Assembly (NCBI RefSeq): GCF_014489075.1
Contig: NZ_JACTGR010000006.1
Location: 124,001-188,000, forward strand
Direction: 5' to 3'
DNA: 64,000 nucleotides
Source of the DNA: Sphingomonas sp. JC676
GTDB lineage: Bacteria > Pseudomonadota > Alphaproteobacteria > Sphingomonadales > Sphingomonadaceae
Shown here: one piece after another, positions 1 through 8,689 of the stretch
Layout of the letters: every line of letters begins with the position of its first letter
Numbering within the stretch: position 1 is the first letter of the stretch
Made by a program: the position numbers and the translations under genes
Notes under the pieces: generated by a model
Told to the model about the DNA's origin: nothing
Database searches by the model: none
What the model saw: the letters and a program-made list of their open reading frames with translations, nothing else

Positions 1-549
1 CACCGAAGCCGAGGGCTCGGCATGATCGCGGACGAACACCGATGCTTCGGGCGTGGCGAGATGCACGCGCGCCTCGGCCACCGAATCGATTTCCTCGATC
101 GAGCGGGCCAGCTCGGTCTCGCGCGCCTGGCGGAGGCGTTCGCCCTCCACCGCGCGGCTGACGCCCATCGGCAGCTGGTCGAGGATCGCATAGCCGCCGG
201 GCGCCGCCTTTGGCAGGTTTTGGCTGGCGAGCAGCATCCGCGCCTTGTGATACTGATCCTCGGCGACGGTGACCGAGCCCGAATCGTCGATGCTCGCCGA
301 GATGTTGGCGCCCTGGAGCGCGCTGGTGATCGCCGCCTTGTCCGAATCGGTCACATTGGCGAACAGGATCCGTTGCGGCGAGGTCGCCACCGTCGACCAG
401 GCGAGCCAGCCCGCGGCGACGATACCGACCAGGAACAGGAAAGGCAGGCTCCGCTTCACCGCGGGCTGGGCGAGGATGTCGCCCATCTGCCGCAGCGGAT
501 TGAAGCTCGCGGGCACAGCCGCGTCGGTGGGGGTGAGTGCGTTGCTCAT
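1..549 (-). CDS. fliF: Flagellar MS-ring protein FliF, N-terminal part (cut by window edge)
   Basis: FliF forms the MS ring of the flagellar basal body in the inner membrane and houses the export apparatus. The visible 183 codons start at ATG 549. They hold a cytoplasmic N-terminus, a first membrane segment at about residues 36-55 (LPFLFLVGIVAAGWLAW), and the periplasmic ring-building motif region (LFANVTDSDKAAI, QLPMGVSRAVEGERLRQARE, SVAEARVHLATPE) typical of the YscJ/FliF family. The C-terminal half, including the second membrane segment and the FliG-binding tail, lies beyond the window. It follows fliE with one base between the fliE stop and the fliF start, so they are probably translated from one message driven by the upstream activator operon. 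Confidence 0.95.
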   Translation of the reverse strand, partial: MSNALTPTDAAVPASFNPLRQMGDILAQPAVKRSLPFLFLVGIVAAGWLAWSTVATSPQRILFANVTDSDKAAITSALQGANISASIDDSGSVTVAEDQYHKARMLLASQNLPKAAPGGYAILDQLPMGVSRAVEGERLRQARETELARSIEEIDSVAEARVHLATPEASVFVRDHAEPSASV

Positions 550-550
550 A

Positions 551-901
551 TCAAACCGGCATGCTCATGATGTCGCGATAGGCGGAGAGAAGCTTGTTGC
601 GGACCTGCAGGGTGGCCTCGAAGCCGACCGAGGCCTGCTGGCGGGCGAGCATCACCTTGGCGATGTCGACCGTCTCGCCGCGCTCATAGCTTTCCGAAAG
701 CGCGCCGGCCTCGTTCTGGCTGGCGTTCACCTGCTTGAACGCGTCCTCCATCGTCGAGGCGAAGCTGGCGGGCTTGGCCTCGGTGGCGGGACTGGCGCTG
801 GGCGCCTGGTTGGCACGGGCGAGCGCGGCGTTGCGCTCGAGGATCTGCGAGCGGAGCGCCATCACGCGATCGACGCTCATCGAGCCGGTGATACTGGTCA
901 T
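551..901 (-). CDS. fliE: Flagellar hook-basal body complex protein FliE
   Basis: FliE (116 aa) is the small adapter joining the MS ring to the proximal rod, exported by the flagellar type III system. The C-terminal half carries the family signature: ERGETVDIAKVMLARQQASV followed by FEATLQVRNKLLSAYRDIM. The N-terminal part is Ala/Pro rich. Length matches the family. The start ATG overlaps the stop of the upstream sigma-54 activator (ATGA), and fliF begins one base after its stop, giving the order activator-fliE-fliF in one operon. Confidence 0.95.
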   Translation of the reverse strand: MTSITGSMSVDRVMALRSQILERNAALARANQAPSASPATEAKPASFASTMEDAFKQVNASQNEAGALSESYERGETVDIAKVMLARQQASVGFEATLQVRNKLLSAYRDIMSMPV

Positions 902-2142
902 GCCGATACCGCCCGGGCGATGTCATCACCTTGTTCGCGCGCCTTAGCGAGGCGATAGCGCAGCGTCCGCTCCGAGATGCCGAGCCGCTTGGCGGTCTCG
1001 ATCCGGCTGCCGTTGCAGGCCGCCAGCGTCTCGCGGATCGCATGGAATTCGTGGATCTGGACGATGTTGCTGAGCGAGCCGCCCGTATCGACGCGCCGCT
1101 CGGCAGGTCGATCGAAGATCAGATGCTCGGCCTCGATCGCATCACCCGGCGCCAGCAGCAGCGCACGCTGGATGACGTTCTCGAGCTCGCGGACATTGCC
1201 CGGCCAGTCGTGATCGATCAGGATTTCGAGCGCATCGGCGCTGATCCAGGGAAGCGTGGCGCGCGCGCCGCCGTGGCGCACGACCATTGCCGCGGCCAAC
1301 GCGGGAATGTCGCCCGGGCGTTCCGACAGCGCCTTGGTCGAGAGCGGGAAGACCGAGAGGCGGTAGTAAAGGTCGGCGCGGAAACGTCCGGCAAGGACTT
1401 CGCCCTGCAGGTCGCGATTGGCGCAGGCGATGACCCGCACGTCGATCTTCTCGGGCAGCGTGCCGCCGATCGGAACGACTTCGCGCTCCTGGAGCGCGCG
1501 CAGCAGCTTGGCCTGAAGCTGGATCGGCATCTCGGCGATCTCGTCGAGCAGCAGGGTCCCGCCATTGGCCGCGCGGAAGAAGCCCTGGCCGCCCGACGAC
1601 GCGCCGGTGAACGAGCCCTTGTGATGGCCGAACAGCATCGCCTCGAGCATCGTCTCGGGCAAAGCGGCGCAGTTGATCGCGACGAATGGCCCGTCGCGGC
1701 GCGACGATCCCATGTGGATTGCCTGGGCCAGCACTTCCTTGCCGGTGCCGGTAGGGCCGTTGATCAGGACGGTGATGTCGGAAGCGGCGATGCGTTCGGC
1801 GAGCGCGAGCAGCGCCAGACTCTCGGGATCGGCAGCAACGGGCTCGCCGGGTCCGCGGAGCATCGCGCCGACGAAACCGCTGCCGATCGCGGCGTCCTCG
1901 CTGCCATAGGAGAGGCGGGCAGGATTGCCGTCGCGGAACGGGACCGCGCTGCGTTCGCCTTCGCCCAGGATCAGCGTGCGGGCGGGCGACGGCGAGACTT
2001 CGCCTTCGGCGACGAGATAGAGGCTGGAAGCCGCGGGCTTGCCGGCCTCGCACGAATCGATCGCGAACCCCTGCGCGCGCAGTGCCGATACCAGCGCATA
2101 TTTCTGACGAAGTACTGCCGCGGATGGAACTATCGAGCGCAT
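898..2142 (-). CDS. Sigma-54-dependent flagellar transcriptional activator (FlbD/FleQ type), no receiver domain
   Basis: An enhancer-binding AAA+ activator of sigma-54 RNA polymerase, 414 aa. About 105 N-terminal residues have no recognisable receiver fold or phospho-acceptor Asp. The AAA+ core follows: Walker A GPTGTGKEVLAQ, sigma-54 contact loop GSFTGA (usually GAFTGA), Walker B GGTLLLDEIAEMP, arginine-finger region and WPGNVRELENVIQRALLL. The C-terminus is a Fis-type helix-turn-helix (ETAKRLGISERTLRYRL). ATG 2142 is preferred over an in-frame ATG at 2172 because GGGGA lies 7 bases before it. The stop overlaps fliE. It is the obvious candidate to activate the sigma-54 promoters at 9604, 12110 and 12257. 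It could be called FlbD by position, but orthology was not tested. Confidence 0.9.
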   Translation of the reverse strand: MRSIVPSAAVLRQKYALVSALRAQGFAIDSCEAGKPAASSLYLVAEGEVSPSPARTLILGEGERSAVPFRDGNPARLSYGSEDAAIGSGFVGAMLRGPGEPVAADPESLALLALAERIAASDITVLINGPTGTGKEVLAQAIHMGSSRRDGPFVAINCAALPETMLEAMLFGHHKGSFTGASSGGQGFFRAANGGTLLLDEIAEMPIQLQAKLLRALQEREVVPIGGTLPEKIDVRVIACANRDLQGEVLAGRFRADLYYRLSVFPLSTKALSERPGDIPALAAAMVVRHGGARATLPWISADALEILIDHDWPGNVRELENVIQRALLLAPGDAIEAEHLIFDRPAERRVDTGGSLSNIVQIHEFHAIRETLAACNGSRIETAKRLGISERTLRYRLAKAREQGDDIARAVSA

Positions 2143-2179
2143 GTATGTCCCCTTTGGACGCACCTTGCGCATCTGATGG

Positions 2180-2194
2180 TTAACTCTCAGTAAA
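2180..2194 (+). promoter_or_regulatory. CtrA-box-like sequence upstream of the sigma-54 activator
   Basis: TTAA, seven bases, then TAAA, close to the CtrA consensus TTAA-N7-TTAA. It lies about 40 bases upstream of the activator start, where a class II flagellar master-regulator site would be expected in alphaproteobacteria. One half-site is imperfect, so this is only a candidate. Confidence 0.3.
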
Positions 2195-2225
2195 ATATCG
2201 TACGCGGCCTGCTACCTAGGTCCGA

Positions 2226-2254
2226 GCGCGTCCTACGCGCGCGCGTAGACGCGC
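2226..2254. repeat. Long GC-rich palindrome between the activator gene and fliC
   Basis: A perfect 16-bp palindrome, CTACGCGCGCGCGTAG (2233-2248), is extended on both sides by GCGCGT and ACGCGC (2226-2231 and 2249-2254) with a single unpaired base at 2232. The symmetric arms total 28 bases. It sits midway between divergent activator and flagellin promoters and is followed by no T-run. An operator is more likely than a terminator. Confidence 0.6.
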
Positions 2255-2275
2255 CCGAACAGCGAAACTTTCTGC

Positions 2276-2302
2276 TTAATCAAAAAACCGGACGGCCGTT
2301 CT
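2276..2302 (+). promoter_or_regulatory. Sigma-28 (FliA) promoter of fliC
   Basis: The -35-like TTAA (2276-2279), a 15-base spacer, and the -10-like GCCGTTCT (2295-2302) resemble the FliA consensus TAAA-N15-GCCGATAA. The flgM promoter in the same window has the same layout with GCCGTTAT. Predicted transcription starts near 2309, giving a flagellin leader of about 63 bases. Confidence 0.6.
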
Positions 2303-2372
2303 CAGGCTTGGCGGCTCGGACTCTTCGCATGGGGGGGTGGCGGGAGCGCCAGCTTTGAACGGAGTAACGGAG

Positions 2373-4289
2373 ATGACTGTTATCGGAACCAACATCGCGA
2401 GCCTGCGCGCCGCGAATGCGTCTGCGGGCGCTTCGCAGTCGTTGCAGACCGCTATGGAGCGCCTGTCGACCGGCAAGCGGATCAACAGCGCCAAGGACGA
2501 TGCGGCTGGCCTTGCTATCGCGAGCCGCATGACCAGCCAGGTAAAGAGCATGGCGGTCGCAATCCGCAATGCGAATGACGGCATTTCGCTGGCCCAGACC
2601 GCCGAAGGCGCGTTGGGCGAAGTCACCAACATGCTTCAGCGCATGAAGGAACTGGCGACCCAGTCGGCCAACGGCACGCTCGGCACGTCGGAGCGCGGTG
2701 CGCTTCAGGCGGAAGTCGATCAGCTCGTTTCGCAGATCAACGACATTTCGAAGACCACCAACTTCAACGGCGTCAAGCTGCTCGACGGCTCGACCAAGTC
2801 GCTGGCACTGCAGACCGGCACCAACGCCGGCGAGCAGGTCTCGATCGCCATGGTGACCACCTCGGCCTCCGCGCTGGGTCTGGTCGGCTCGGGCGTCGGC
2901 GGTCAGGTGACCACCGGCCGCGTTTCGGGTGACGTCGATGCGGCAGGGGACATCACCTTCAACGGCGTCAGCGCTTTCACCGGCGATCCGACGATCAGCG
3001 ATGCAGTGACCTTCGCCGCCGCCGTCAACGCCAACACCGCCGCGACCGGCGTCAAGGCGACTGCCTATAACGAAGTCACCGGCACCACGCCGACGGGTTC
3101 GGCCTGGGCTGCAAACGACATCCAGATCAACGGCGACAATGTCGGCGCGGCCAACAGCGTTGAAGAACTGGTGTCGAACATCAACCGCGACGTGGCCGGC
3201 GTTACTGCCAGCCTGGTCAACGGCAAGATCGTCCTCAGCAACAACACCGGCGCCACGATCACCGTCAATGCCGGTGCCAATGGCGGCGCGGCCAAGGCGG
3301 GTCTCACTGCAGCCACCTATCAGGGCTATGTCTCGCTCAACACCGCGGACGGCAGCGCTCTCAAGATCGGTGGTTCGGCCACGGCGGCGGAGCTGACCAA
3401 TGTCGGCCTCAACCTGTCGGCCGATGGTGGCATCGTCGGCAAGGCCGTGACCAACGCGGCTTTCTCGGCAACCGACAAGCTGTCGATCAACGGCGTTGCC
3501 ATCGGCGCGTCGACCGACGCTTCGGCGGCGGCCAAGGCTGCGGCGATCAACGCCAAGAGCGCGGACACCGGCGTCGTCGCTTCGGCGACCACCAAGGCGG
3601 TGCTGGTTCTCAAGCCGGCTTCGTTCGACGGTACGAAGGAGTTCACGATCAACGGCAAGAGCATCTCTCCTGCCGCCACCGATACGCTCGACGACACGAT
3701 CACGGAGATCAATGCGGCGGGCGCCGGCGTGACTGCCACGGCCGATGAATCGGGCCACCTCGTCCTGACCTCGACCTCGGGCGCCAACATCGTGATCACC
3801 GACACTGCCGACGATCTCGTCGATACCGTCGATGGCGCGACGCTGGGTGCGGCTTCGACCACGGTCTATGGCTCGCTGACGCTCAAGAGCACGGACGGTA
3901 GCCCGATCCGCGTCGAGGGCACCAACGCCAGCGTGATGGGCCTGGCCCAGCAGGGCGGCGCACCGGGCGGTGCTTCGGCCGGTACCAAGCTGTCGATCTC
4001 GTCGCAGGACGATGCTTCCAGTGCGATGACGGTGATCGATGCCGCTCTCGACCTGCTTTCGTCGAAGCGCGGCGATCTGGGTGCGGTGCAGAACCGCCTC
4101 CAGTCGACGGTCAACAACATGACGACGACGACCGCCAATCTGAGCGAAGCGCGCAGCCGCATCGAGGACGCCGATTTCTCGGCCGAGACGACGGCGCTCG
4201 CCAAGGCGCAGATCCTGGCCCAGGCGTCGACGGCGATGCTCGCCCAGGCGAACCAGAGCCAGCAGACGGTGCTCTCGCTGCTCCGTTAA
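2373..4289 (+). CDS. fliC: Flagellin
   Basis: Filament subunit, 638 aa. The N-terminal D0/D1 domain (VIGTNIASLRAANAS, RLSTGKRINSAKDDAAGLAI, residues 1-145) and the C-terminal D1/D0 domain (SRIEDADFSAETTALAKAQI, ending QQTVLSLLR) are canonical. The central region is long and contains about four flagellin-IN-like units of the type INGxxI followed by AINAxxxGVxA, probably surface-exposed. ATG 2373 follows GGAG at 2361 and matches the conserved flagellin start; an in-frame upstream start is not needed. It is transcribed alone from a FliA-type promoter and closed by a hairpin terminator at 4367. Confidence 0.97.
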   Translation: MTVIGTNIASLRAANASAGASQSLQTAMERLSTGKRINSAKDDAAGLAIASRMTSQVKSMAVAIRNANDGISLAQTAEGALGEVTNMLQRMKELATQSANGTLGTSERGALQAEVDQLVSQINDISKTTNFNGVKLLDGSTKSLALQTGTNAGEQVSIAMVTTSASALGLVGSGVGGQVTTGRVSGDVDAAGDITFNGVSAFTGDPTISDAVTFAAAVNANTAATGVKATAYNEVTGTTPTGSAWAANDIQINGDNVGAANSVEELVSNINRDVAGVTASLVNGKIVLSNNTGATITVNAGANGGAAKAGLTAATYQGYVSLNTADGSALKIGGSATAAELTNVGLNLSADGGIVGKAVTNAAFSATDKLSINGVAIGASTDASAAAKAAAINAKSADTGVVASATTKAVLVLKPASFDGTKEFTINGKSISPAATDTLDDTITEINAAGAGVTATADESGHLVLTSTSGANIVITDTADDLVDTVDGATLGAASTTVYGSLTLKSTDGSPIRVEGTNASVMGLAQQGGAPGGASAGTKLSISSQDDASSAMTVIDAALDLLSSKRGDLGAVQNRLQSTVNNMTTTTANLSEARSRIEDADFSAETTALAKAQILAQASTAMLAQANQSQQTVLSLLR

Positions 4290-4340
4290 GCGCGTGCCGG
4301 TCGGGGTGTCACCCCCCTGACGAGGCACTGCGGCCGGTCA

Positions 4341-4356
4341 CCTCCCGCAAGGGAGG
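4341..4356 (+). other. GCAA-tetraloop hairpin downstream of fliC
   Basis: CCTCCC-GCAA-GGGAGG is a perfect 6-bp stem closed by a stable GNRA loop, between the fliC stop and its terminator. It may stabilise the 3' end of the flagellin mRNA. Confidence 0.45.
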
Positions 4357-4366
4357 GCGCACGGGG

Positions 4367-4397
4367 AACCCCGGTGGTCATTGGCCACCGGGGTTTT
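4367..4397 (+). terminator. Rho-independent terminator of fliC
   Basis: AACCCCGGTGG pairs with CCACCGGGGTT across a 7-base loop, followed by TTTT. The run of T occurs only on the plus strand, so it serves fliC rather than the convergent peptidase gene. Confidence 0.75.
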
Positions 4398-4403
4398 CCA
4401 TAT

Positions 4404-5753
4404 TCATTCGGCGGGCTTGCCGCCCGGCTTCCATTCGGGCTTGGCGTCGCTGTCCGCCAGCGAGCGGACCGGCTCGACCAGCGACTGGATCGCGCGGGTC
4501 ATGAAGGCGATGTCGAGGCTCTCCAGCGTGTCGTTCGCGCTGTGATAGGTCGGCGTGACCGCCCAGCCCGAAAGCGTGTGGGCGACGACCCCCTTTACCG
4601 CGAGCGAATAATTGTCCGATCGCTGGAAGAAGTTCTGCTCGGGATAGGGATCGGGCGACACCAGCGCGCCGTGCGCCTTCAGCGTCTCGCCCAGGGTCGA
4701 GCGCTCGAACCCGGTCATCATCATCGATCCGGCCGGGAGCTTGGGATCCTGAGCGCCGATCATCTCGACTTCGATATTGGCGACGATGTCGCCGAGCGGC
4801 ACCGGCGGATGCGCGCCGAAATATTTGGAGCCGAAGCCGCCAATCTCTTCGCTGCCATAAGCGACGAACAGGATACCGCGCTTGGTCTGCTTGCCTGCCG
4901 CGAGCGCGCGGGCGAGTTCGAGCACCGCGGTGGTGCCCGAGGCGTCGTCATTGGCCCCGGGCATGATCACGCCGTCGGGCCGCACGCCCAGATGATCGAG
5001 ATGCGCACTGAGCAGCAGCACGCCCGCCTTGGGATCGGTGCCGGGCAGATAGCCGATCGCGTTGGTGGTAATCGCCACGTCCTTGGCGAGCCCCGGCAGC
5101 GTCATCGAGACCTCGGCGCCCGGCTTCTTCGCCAGCGCGTCGAACGCCGCGGCCGGCAGGATCATCACCGCGGTCCGCTGCTCGGGCACGTCGCCGCCGC
5201 CCAGATAGGCGGGCATGCGCGGCTTGCCGCCGACGCCCTTATAGGTGGCCTGGATCGCCTCGCTGTCACGGACGATGACCAATTTGACCTTCTTGGCGCT
5301 GGCCGCGCGATAATATTGCATCGCCGGCGCATCGCCGCCGGCGAGCACCACATCTCCGGCGGGCACGCCCTCGGGCTTGCCCATATAGACCTGGAGCTTG
5401 CCGGTGACGGCTTCGGTCCGCCCGACGAGCAGTTTGGGATCGGCGACGGTCTTGCCGTCGACGGTCAGCACCGGGGGGCCGTCGAGCCGGAAGCGGATGA
5501 TTTCGGCCTTCTGGAGATAGCCGGTCATCCCCGGCGCCAGCTTCAGCCCGAAGCTCTCGAACTGCGCGGCGACATAGGCCGCGGCGATCGCCTCGTCGCG
5601 GGTCGCGCTGCCGCGCCCCTGCAACGCCTCGCTGGCGAGGAAGGATTCATGCGCGCGCACCCATTCGGGGCGCACGGTCCATTCCTGCGCAAAGGCTTGG
5701 CAAGAAAACAGGCTCGTCACCGCGACGGCCGTCAATAGATAGTGCCTGGACAT
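4404..5753 (-). CDS. M28 family metallopeptidase, secreted
   Basis: Predicted exported zinc aminopeptidase of the M28 family, 449 aa. A signal peptide (HYLLTAVAVTSLFSCQAFAQ) precedes a PA-like insert (about residues 120-220). The M28 core follows, with metal ligands in SAHLDHLG, PGANDDASGT, YGSEEIGGFGS and YHSANDT. ATG 5753 was chosen because the signal peptide begins there and GGGGG lies upstream; the longer reading frame to 5828 adds a Pro/Cys-rich stretch without a leader. It lies inside the flagellar island between fliC and fliA but has no known flagellar role, so the location may be incidental. Confidence 0.88.
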   Translation of the reverse strand: MSRHYLLTAVAVTSLFSCQAFAQEWTVRPEWVRAHESFLASEALQGRGSATRDEAIAAAYVAAQFESFGLKLAPGMTGYLQKAEIIRFRLDGPPVLTVDGKTVADPKLLVGRTEAVTGKLQVYMGKPEGVPAGDVVLAGGDAPAMQYYRAASAKKVKLVIVRDSEAIQATYKGVGGKPRMPAYLGGGDVPEQRTAVMILPAAAFDALAKKPGAEVSMTLPGLAKDVAITTNAIGYLPGTDPKAGVLLLSAHLDHLGVRPDGVIMPGANDDASGTTAVLELARALAAGKQTKRGILFVAYGSEEIGGFGSKYFGAHPPVPLGDIVANIEVEMIGAQDPKLPAGSMMMTGFERSTLGETLKAHGALVSPDPYPEQNFFQRSDNYSLAVKGVVAHTLSGWAVTPTYHSANDTLESLDIAFMTRAIQSLVEPVRSLADSDAKPEWKPGGKPAE

Positions 5754-5846
5754 GTACCGATACCCCCTCGCCCGTGAAGGCGCGGGTGATGCGGCAATCG
5801 GCGGCGGTGTGCAACTGGGACAACACACCGCGCGGTTTCGCGTGGG

Positions 5847-6608
5847 CTATCCCAGGCGTTTGTGCAGCGCTTTCTTCAGCTTTGCGTGCGCCGCAGCCTT
5901 GATCTGGCAGATCCGCGCAGCGCCGACGCCGAGGACCTGGCCGATCTCCTCAAGGTTCAGTTCCTCGACATAATAGAGCTGGATCACCTGCGCCTCGCGC
6001 TCGGGCAGCTCGGTGATCGCCTCGATCAGCGCCTCGCGCTGGTCGCTTTCGGCGAGCTGGTCGAACGCGTCGGGATCGTCGGACATGAACCAGGGCGACT
6101 CGTCCGAATACATCTCGTCGATCGAATCGAAGCGCACCGCCTCCGCGGTCGCATATTCGGTGCGCAGCTTCTCGACCGTGACGCCCAGCCGTTCGGCAAT
6201 CTCGATATCGGTGGGTGTGCGTCCGAGCTCGATCGTGAGCGCCGACACCGCATCACCATACACCCGGCGGCGGCGCATCGCGCCGCGCGTCAGCGTCGCC
6301 TGGCGGCGCAGCTCGTCGATCATCGCCCCGCGCACGCGGGTCACCAGATATTGCTCAAAGGTCACCGCGCCGCGATCCTCGAAACTCCCCACTGCTTCGA
6401 TTAGCGTGACCATGCCGATCTGGATCAGATCCTCGATCTCGACGATCGTGCTCATCGATCCGTGGATGTGCCAGGCAAGGCGGCGCACCAGCGGCAGATG
6501 CTTGCGCACCAGCGCTTCGGCATCGCGCTGCGGCGTGCGAGCATAGGTAAGCGGAGTCGAAGCCAGCGAAGCCATGTCGTACCTATCTCTCGGGGTGTAA
6601 GCGTTCAT
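5847..6608 (-). CDS. fliA: Flagellar sigma factor FliA (sigma-28)
   Basis: RNA polymerase sigma factor for late flagellar genes, 253 aa. Region 2 is seen as RKHLPLVRRLAWHIHG and EIEDLIQIGMVTLIEAV, region 3 as GRTPTDIEIAERLGVT, and region 4 as LPEREAQVIQLYYVEELN then LEEIGQVLGVGAARICQIKA. The start ATG overlaps the flhA stop (ATGA); an in-frame ATG at 6575 is possible. It is held inactive by FlgM, encoded at 10011-10304, and should read the promoters found before fliC and flgM. It belongs to the transglycosylase-flhA-fliA transcript. Confidence 0.94.
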   Translation of the reverse strand: MNAYTPRDRYDMASLASTPLTYARTPQRDAEALVRKHLPLVRRLAWHIHGSMSTIVEIEDLIQIGMVTLIEAVGSFEDRGAVTFEQYLVTRVRGAMIDELRRQATLTRGAMRRRRVYGDAVSALTIELGRTPTDIEIAERLGVTVEKLRTEYATAEAVRFDSIDEMYSDESPWFMSDDPDAFDQLAESDQREALIEAITELPEREAQVIQLYYVEELNLEEIGQVLGVGAARICQIKAAAHAKLKKALHKRLG

Positions 6609-8683
6609 GCGGCCAGCGCCTCGGGCGCGCCGATCACGGCGACGACCTCGACGGCCTTGTCCTCCGGCACTTCGAAGAAGCTCATCACCGGCGTGTCGGG
6701 CAGCACGGTCTTGACCAGCTTGCGGATGGCGACGCGGATCGAGGGCTGGACGACGAGTGCGAAGGGCTTGGCCTCTGCCACGAGCGGGCCGGCGGCGCGC
6801 TGGAGGGCGTCGGCGATGCGGCGGCCGAGATCGGGCTCGATCGTGTGGCGGCGCGACGGATCGGAGCGGACCGCCTGGCCGAGCAAAGCCTCGAGCTGGC
6901 CCTCCAGCGTCATCACGCGCAGCGGTTCGCGCACGCCGCACAGCCGCTGGATGATCAGCGGACCGAGATCGGGGCGGATCAGCTCGAGTATCTCGTCGGC
7001 GTCGAGCGTCTTCTGCGCGGCGGTGGCGATCGCGGCGGCGATGCGGCGGAATTCCTTGAGCGGGATATTCTCTGCCAGCAGCCCGCGCAGCACCGTGGTG
7101 AGCGTGGTGAGCGGCACTGGCTGCGGCGAGAGCGCGGCGACCAAAGCGGCCGCGCGTTCCTTGAGCCCGTCGAGCAGCGACTGGACCTCGTCGGGGCCGA
7201 GCAGGTCGGATGCGTTCTGGATCAGCGCCTGGTTGAGATGGGTCGCGACCACAGTGCCCGGATCGACGACCAGATAGCCCATGCCGGTGGCGGCATCGGC
7301 GTCGCTGGAATGGATCCACACCGCGTCGAGACCGAAGGTCGGGTCCTTGACCGGCTTGCCGCCCAGATGCCCCGAGGCCTGGCCGGTATCGAGCGCGAGC
7401 ATCTCGTCGGGCGAGACATTGTCCTCGCCGACGACGACGCCGCCGAGCACGATGCGATAGGTGAAGGGCGCCAGGTTGATGTCGTCGCGCACGCGCACCT
7501 GCGGCACGACGAAGCCCAGATCCTTGGAAAGCTGGCGCCGGACCCCGGTGATCCGCCCCATCAGCGGCCCGCCGCGCCGCTCGTCGACCAGGGGGACCAG
7601 CCCGTAACCGATGTCGAGCATCACCTGCATATTGTCGGTCACTTCGTCCCAGCCGATCTTCGACAGATCGACCGGCTCGGCGGCGGGCGCTGGCGGCGGC
7701 GGACGATTGGCGATCCTCCGGAGCTTCCATGCGGCGAAGCCGGCAATGGCAGCGGCGGGCAGGATCACCAGATGCGGCATGCCGGGCATGACGCCGAGCA
7801 GACCCAGAATCACCGCGACCGGCATCCAGGTCTTATGGCTGCCGAACTGGCTGCCGATCTGGCCGGCAAGGTCATAGGTGGAGGCGACGCGGGTGACGAT
7901 CGCGGCGGCGGCGATCGAGAGCATCAGCGACGGCAGCTGCGCGACGAGCGCATCGCCGATCGCAAGCAGCACATAGGTCTGCGCCGCCTCACCGACCGCC
8001 ATCTTGTGGCTGACGACGCCGAGGATGAGCCCGCCGATGATGTTGATCGCCAGGATCAGCAGCCCGGCGATCGCGTCGCCCTTCACGAACTTGGACGAAC
8101 CGTCCATCGCGCCGTAGAAATCGGCCTCGGTCGAAACCTCGATGCGCCGCGCGCGGGCATCGTCGGGGGTGATCAGGCCGGCGTTGAGGTCGGCATCGAT
8201 CGCCATCTGCTTGCCGGGCAGAGCGTCCAGGGTGAAGCGCGCCGAAACCTCGGAGACGCGGCCCGCGCCCTTGGTCACGACGATCATGTTGATGATGATC
8301 AGGATCGCGAAGACGAACAGGCCGACGACATAGTCGCCGCCGATCAGGAAGGTGCCGAACGCCTCGATGACGTGCCCGGCCGCCGCCTCGCCCTCATGCC
8401 CGTGCACCAGCACGACGCGTGTCGAGGCGACGTTGAGGCCGAGCCGGAACAAGGTGGCGAACAGCAACACCGTCGGGAAGGCCGAGAAGTCGAGCGGCTT
8501 CTGCGCGTTCAGCGCCACCATCAGCACGGCGAGGCTGATCATGATGTTCATGACGAAGAAGACGTCGAGCAGGAATGCCGGGATCGGCACCACCATCAGC
8601 GCGACCAGCAGCAGAATGGCGCCGGGCAGTGCGAAGCTCTTTACGGCCGGGCCGAAGCCCGCGGGAAGCGCCATACTATTCAC
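6605..8683 (-). CDS. flhA: Flagellar export apparatus protein FlhA
   Basis: The export-gate component of the flagellar type III secretion system, 692 aa. The N-terminal half has about eight membrane segments and the FHIPEP signature zone (FPTVLLFATLFRLGLNVAST; GRVSEVSARFTLDALPGKQM). The C-terminal cytoplasmic domain (from about residue 330) docks chaperone-substrate complexes (GYGLVPLVDERRGGPLMGRI, AENIPLKEFRRIAAAI). Start is GTG 8683 with GGGAG 11 bases upstream; ATG 8674 is the alternative. It lies 6 bases after the transglycosylase gene and overlaps fliA. Confidence 0.96.
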   Translation of the reverse strand: MNSMALPAGFGPAVKSFALPGAILLLVALMVVPIPAFLLDVFFVMNIMISLAVLMVALNAQKPLDFSAFPTVLLFATLFRLGLNVASTRVVLVHGHEGEAAAGHVIEAFGTFLIGGDYVVGLFVFAILIIINMIVVTKGAGRVSEVSARFTLDALPGKQMAIDADLNAGLITPDDARARRIEVSTEADFYGAMDGSSKFVKGDAIAGLLILAINIIGGLILGVVSHKMAVGEAAQTYVLLAIGDALVAQLPSLMLSIAAAAIVTRVASTYDLAGQIGSQFGSHKTWMPVAVILGLLGVMPGMPHLVILPAAAIAGFAAWKLRRIANRPPPPAPAAEPVDLSKIGWDEVTDNMQVMLDIGYGLVPLVDERRGGPLMGRITGVRRQLSKDLGFVVPQVRVRDDINLAPFTYRIVLGGVVVGEDNVSPDEMLALDTGQASGHLGGKPVKDPTFGLDAVWIHSSDADAATGMGYLVVDPGTVVATHLNQALIQNASDLLGPDEVQSLLDGLKERAAALVAALSPQPVPLTTLTTVLRGLLAENIPLKEFRRIAAAIATAAQKTLDADEILELIRPDLGPLIIQRLCGVREPLRVMTLEGQLEALLGQAVRSDPSRRHTIEPDLGRRIADALQRAAGPLVAEAKPFALVVQPSIRVAIRKLVKTVLPDTPVMSFFEVPEDKAVEVVAVIGAPEALAA

Positions 8684-8689
8684 GGGCGG

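Noticed and set aside
2280..4328. A 682-codon minus-strand open frame opposite fliC
   Set aside because: Antisense shadow of flagellin in high-GC DNA; Arg/Gly/Asp-rich with no domain.
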